Below are positions 5,528 through 8,632 of a DNA stretch of 8,632 nucleotides, one piece after another. Each line of letters opens with the position of its first letter. Position 1 is the stretch's first letter. The stretch spans positions 1-8,632 of the forward strand of contig JAOUDF010000106.1 of assembly GCA_029859385.1 (NCBI GenBank). The letters run 5' to 3'. The notes below the pieces were generated by a model that worked only from the letters and a program-made list of their open reading frames with translations, ran no database searches and was not told where the DNA came from. This DNA comes from Nitrospirota bacterium (GTDB lineage: Bacteria; Nitrospirota; JAOUDF01). Made by a program: the position numbers and the translations under genes.

Positions 5528-6697
5528 ATGAAGCCTGTGCCCAGTTTGAAGCATCATGCATCATCCTACCCCCTTGACGGAGACTTCCATCGTTACGTGG
5601 TCGAATCGATGCGAAGCGGCGTTATTACTATTGACAAGGAGGGCCGGATTACTACGATCAACGTGGTCGCCTGCCGGATTCTCGGGTTGGAGCGAGCTCG
5701 GGCCATCGGTCGGCACTGCGCTGAAATCCTTGAGGATTATATGGATATCGCGCAGCTTCTTCTCGATGCCTTTCATAAGGAATATCTCCCCTGTAGAGCG
5801 GAGATGGAGGTGAAAAAGAAGGACAGCCGAGGGAAAACCCTGGGTTTTACGCTTTCTCTGGTCCGTAATGATGAAAATGAGGTAATCGGTTCCGCCATGT
5901 TCTTCAAGGACCTTACCCATGTTGAAGTCATTGAGGAACAGGAACGGTTGAAGGACCGCCTCATGGCGCTTGGTCAGATGGCGGCGGGCATGGCTCATGA
6001 GATTCGCAATCCACTTGCCGGCATAGAAATTACCGTCGATCTCATCAAACGCAAGACAAAATCAAAGATGCCTGATCTGGATGAATACCTTTCTTCGGTC
6101 GTTGATGAAGTCCGGCGGCTGAACAGGACGGTCACCGACTGCCTTGAATTTGTAAGGCCCCTGGAGCTTGAGCTTGAGCCGACAGACATTGGCCTGTTGA
6201 TCGATGAGGTCTTTGCATCTCCTGGACTTGTCGGAGACCTGTCCCGGGTCAAGATTAATAAGGAGTTGGACGATACTGTGCCACTGGTCATGCTCGATGT
6301 CCATCGAATGCGTCAGGTATTCTCCAATCTCATCAGCAATGCCTGTCAGGCCATGCCGTCCGGCGGTGAGTTGACGGTACGGATATCGACGGCGCCTGCT
6401 TATGTAGCCCATGTCATGGCCAACATGGGGAAGACTGCCGCAAAAGGGGGGTCGCCCATCAGGGAGTTTGACACGTATGCGGTGATAAGCATTATGGATA
6501 CGGGCAAAGGGATCGCCCCGGATATTCTGGACAAGATATTCCATCCCTTTTTTACCACGAAAATAACCGGATCAGGCATAGGTCTCGCCATAACCCAGAA
6601 GATTGTGGATTCGCACGGTGGGGTCATCGATATAGAGAGCACTGTTGGAAAGGGTACGACCTTTCATGTCAAGCTGCCCATGGTGCAGGCCGGCTAA
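5528..6697 (+). CDS. PAS-domain sensor histidine kinase (NtrB-like)
   Basis: A 389-residue kinase with no membrane segments, so it probably senses a cytosolic signal. A PAS domain covers about 22-133 (SMRSGVITIDKEGRITTINVVACRILGL). The phosphotransfer helix has GQMAAGMAHEIRNPLAGIEI with His157. The ATPase domain has the N box near 259-275 (Asn267, Asn271), G1 DTGKG at 324-328, FHPFFTTK at 338-345 and G2 GSGIGLA at 348-354. An extra stretch of about 25 residues lies between the N box region and G1 (about 289-314). It differs from the ntrB product in PAS sequence and after the His box, so its ligand is likely different; no haem- or flavin-binding motif can be assigned. The ATG lies four bases after an in-frame stop and lacks a clear ribosome binding site. 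It is followed 18 bp later by its likely partner regulator. The physiological role is unknown. Confidence 0.88.
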   Translation: MKPVPSLKHHASSYPLDGDFHRYVVESMRSGVITIDKEGRITTINVVACRILGLERARAIGRHCAEILEDYMDIAQLLLDAFHKEYLPCRAEMEVKKKDSRGKTLGFTLSLVRNDENEVIGSAMFFKDLTHVEVIEEQERLKDRLMALGQMAAGMAHEIRNPLAGIEITVDLIKRKTKSKMPDLDEYLSSVVDEVRRLNRTVTDCLEFVRPLELELEPTDIGLLIDEVFASPGLVGDLSRVKINKELDDTVPLVMLDVHRMRQVFSNLISNACQAMPSGGELTVRISTAPAYVAHVMANMGKTAAKGGSPIREFDTYAVISIMDTGKGIAPDILDKIFHPFFTTKITGSGIGLAITQKIVDSHGGVIDIESTVGKGTTFHVKLPMVQAG

Positions 6698-6715
6698 TAT
6701 TCTAGAGGACGGATT

Positions 6716-8083
6716 ATGATACTGGTGGTTGAAGATCAGGACACTCTCCGCAAGGGAATTTGCAGCGCTTTCAGGGACCAGGGGCATGAGGTGGATGAAG
6801 CCGCTGACGGTCATGAGGCGCTGTTAAAGCTCAAGAATTCGGTCTACGACCTGATTGTGACAGACCTGAAGATGCCGGGAGCCGGCGGCATGGACATCCT
6901 CCGGGAAGCCAAAAAAGGCAATCCCTCAACAGTGGTAATAATAATGACCGCCTATGGCTCGGTAGATGTAGCCGTGGAGGCGATGAAGGCAGGAGCCTGT
7001 GATTTTGTTCAGAAACCGTTCCCTCTGGAAGAGCTGGAGATCAAGGTGCAGAAAGCGCTGGAGCATCGACAGCTTCAGACGGAGGTTGAATACAAGAGAG
7101 AAGAGACCCCATGTCGTTTTGAGGATATCGTGGGGGAAAGCCCCCAGATAAAGAAAGTACTTGGCATCGTGAAAAAAGTGGCGGCCAGCAACACCACCAT
7201 CCTGATTACGGGCGACACGGGGACGGGAAAAGAGGTTATCGCGGGAGCCATCCACTTTAACAGTCCCAGAAGAGACGGTAGTTTCGTAAAGGTCAACTGC
7301 GCGGCAATTCCTGACAACCTGCTTGAAAGTGAACTGTTCGGGCATGAAAAAGGGGCATTCACCGGAGCGGAAAGACAGAGAATCGGACGATTTGAACTGG
7401 CCCACCGAGGGACAATATTCCTCGATGAGATCGGCGACATGAACCTTGCGACGCAGGCTAAGATACTGAGGGTGCTCCAGGAACGCGAGTTTGAAAGACT
7501 TGGCGGAGGCAGGACCGTCAAGGTTGATGTGCGGGTCATCGCTGCTACCAACAGGGATTTGCCCGCCATGGTTGAAGAGGAAAGGTTCCGCGAAGACCTG
7601 TTCTATCGTCTCAACGTGGTCTCTATTGCAATACCGCCGCTACGGGAACGTAAGAATGATATTCTGCCGCTCGCCCACAGTTTTCTTCACCTGTATAACC
7701 GGGAGCTGGCCAGAAACATCCAGGGCTTTGATCCTCAGGCGACTGAGATGCTGACGGAGTATGGATGGCCGGGCAATGTTCGGGAGTTAAGGAATGTCAT
7801 AGAGCGAGCTGTTCTGATGACTGAAGGACGGGTAATAACGGTCAATGATATTGCTGTACATGAAAGGGTTGGCTCAACAGCAGCCAGGCGTGCCTCTGGC
7901 GCAGGTGAGGCAACAACTCTTGAGGAGATGGAGAAGAATGTCCTCATTGACGCCCTGACAAAGTCGGATTGGGTCCAAAAAGACGCCGCACGTTTGTTGG
8001 GGATTTCCCGTCGGGTGATCAATTACAAGATTCAGCAGTTCGGGATATGCCATCCCCGATGGAAGAAAAACAAGGAAAGTTAA
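6716..8083 (+). CDS. Sigma-54-dependent NtrC-family response regulator
   Basis: A 455-residue activator, the likely partner of the kinase 18 bp upstream. The receiver (1-115) starts at once with MILVVEDQD: acidic Glu6/Asp7, phosphoacceptor Asp50 (VTDLKMPG), Thr78 and Lys100. The AAA+ domain has Walker A GDTGTGKE at 166-173, the GAFTGA sigma-54 loop at 213-218, Walker B TIFLDE at 233-238, and FREDLFYRL and WPGNVREL as expected. A linker rich in Ala and Gly (about 387-399) leads to the Fis-type helix-turn-helix at about 420-441 (VQKDAARLLGISRRVINYKIQ), which differs from the NtrC-type helix of the first pair, so different target sites are expected. GAGG lies 8 bp before the ATG. The intact GAFTGA predicts real sigma-54 activation. 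The target genes cannot be read from the sequence. Confidence 0.9.
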   Translation: MILVVEDQDTLRKGICSAFRDQGHEVDEAADGHEALLKLKNSVYDLIVTDLKMPGAGGMDILREAKKGNPSTVVIIMTAYGSVDVAVEAMKAGACDFVQKPFPLEELEIKVQKALEHRQLQTEVEYKREETPCRFEDIVGESPQIKKVLGIVKKVAASNTTILITGDTGTGKEVIAGAIHFNSPRRDGSFVKVNCAAIPDNLLESELFGHEKGAFTGAERQRIGRFELAHRGTIFLDEIGDMNLATQAKILRVLQEREFERLGGGRTVKVDVRVIAATNRDLPAMVEEERFREDLFYRLNVVSIAIPPLRERKNDILPLAHSFLHLYNRELARNIQGFDPQATEMLTEYGWPGNVRELRNVIERAVLMTEGRVITVNDIAVHERVGSTAARRASGAGEATTLEEMEKNVLIDALTKSDWVQKDAARLLGISRRVINYKIQQFGICHPRWKKNKES

Positions 8084-8172
8084 GCCCGCCGGGTATCTAT
8101 TGGCCGGGACTTTGTAAAGATAGCTATCCCGTCTCGCACATCAGTAATTCTTACTCTAAATCTGAGTCGAAA

Positions 8173-8188
8173 TGGCACACAGAAGGCA
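8173..8188 (+). promoter_or_regulatory. Candidate sigma-54 (-24/-12) promoter before the third regulator gene
   Basis: A perfect -24 element TGGCAC (8173-8178) is followed, after exactly 5 bp, by AGGC (8184-8187), which keeps the essential GC of the -12 element while replacing the TT before it. The GG-to-GC spacing is correct. It would start transcription near 8199, about 100 bases before the next gene. The imperfect -12 makes this a candidate only. Confidence 0.4.
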
Positions 8189-8301
8189 TGCATCTGGAGA
8201 TTTTGCGTCTTGAGCTTTAAGGTTTATTGGGGTAATGTCGATACATGCTGTATCCTTTGGGTGTATTTGTCCCTTCCGGCAACAATTTCTGAAGAGGGTA
8301 T

Positions 8302-8632
8302 ATGGCCAAGATTCTGCTTGTGGATGATGAACCGGCAACCTTGCGAGTCTTTTCCGCCATCCTTGAAGATGAGGGCTACCAGGTAGTCCTCGCTAAAAGA
8401 GGCGAGGAGGCGCTCACTGTTCTGGCGGAAGATTCCGATGTTGCGGTGGTGGTTACCGACCTGATGATGCCGGGTATCGGGGGAAAAGGGCTCTTCGAGA
8501 AGATTCAGGAATACTACCCCTACCTCTCGGTAATTATTCTGACTGCTTTCGGTACGGTAGATTCGGCCGTACAGGCGGTTAAGGATGGTGCCTTTTACTA
8601 TCTGACCAAACCGCCGGATTATCTGCAGCTCA
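8302..8632 (+). CDS. Response regulator, receiver domain (5' part, runs off the window)
   Basis: An open frame begins at ATG 8302 after GAAGAGGG and continues with no stop to the window end, giving 110 residues. It is a complete-looking receiver: MAKILLVDDE with Asp8/Asp9, phosphoacceptor Asp53 (VVTDLMMPGIGG), Thr81 (LTAFG) and Lys103. The segment YYLTKPPDYLQL at the end, with KPP in place of the usual KPF, differs from both other regulators in the window. What follows is unknown; an AAA+/HTH activator, a histidine kinase or another output domain would all fit. No partner kinase is seen upstream within the 218-bp gap, so it is either served by the preceding kinase or by one beyond the window. 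Confidence 0.9.
   Translation, partial: MAKILLVDDEPATLRVFSAILEDEGYQVVLAKRGEEALTVLAEDSDVAVVVTDLMMPGIGGKGLFEKIQEYYPYLSVIILTAFGTVDSAVQAVKDGAFYYLTKPPDYLQL

Noticed and set aside
8085..8108. Imperfect GC-rich hairpin just after the second activator gene
   Set aside because: Only six paired positions with a bulge, an 11-base loop and no T run after it, so it cannot be called a terminator with any confidence.
8227..8256. Possible sigma-70 promoter TTGGGG-N18-TATCCT before the third regulator
   Set aside because: Both boxes match poorly and the spacing is not ideal; weaker than the sigma-54 candidate.

Overview
The window looks like chromosomal DNA from a Geobacter-type member of the Desulfuromonadota. 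The evidence is a seven-haem lipoprotein cytochrome c, a dense set of sigma-54-dependent (NtrC-family) two-component regulators, and moderate GC content. The taxonomic call is an inference from gene content; there is no rRNA or other marker gene here.

Left part (about 1-2281). The window opens in the 3' end of a plus-strand gene for an Ig-like (DUF1573/ASH-type) domain protein. Its last 29 bases overlap, tail to tail, a minus-strand operon. That operon has a strong sigma-70 promoter (TTGACA, 17 bp, TAAGAT) and reads: TPR-repeat lipoprotein, small one-TM protein with a cysteine-rich metal-binding-like tail, then a heptahaem cytochrome c lipoprotein. The junctions are tight (one shared base, then 9 bp). 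All three products are predicted to be exported or membrane-attached, so this looks like an envelope electron-transfer unit with a helper protein and a scaffold.

Middle part (2391-5411). Divergent from that operon is a classical NtrB/NtrC pair: a cytosolic PAS sensor kinase followed 14 bp later by a receiver/AAA+/Fis-HTH activator. Next comes a 90-residue HU-type DNA-binding protein with its own promoter, a start codon decided by its ribosome binding site, and a textbook intrinsic terminator with a perfect 14-bp stem.

Right part (5412-8632). A second NtrB/NtrC-like pair follows: a cytosolic PAS kinase and a second sigma-54 activator. After a 218-bp gap with a candidate sigma-54 promoter there is a third response regulator, which runs off the window end. 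The two complete pairs share domain layout but differ clearly in sequence, notably at the activator C-termini, so they are paralogous systems and not a recent duplication.

I see no CRISPR array, transposon, tRNA or rRNA. Most genes belong to well-known families. The least described part is the three-gene cytochrome operon; the most testable regulatory idea is the sigma-54 site in front of the third regulator.
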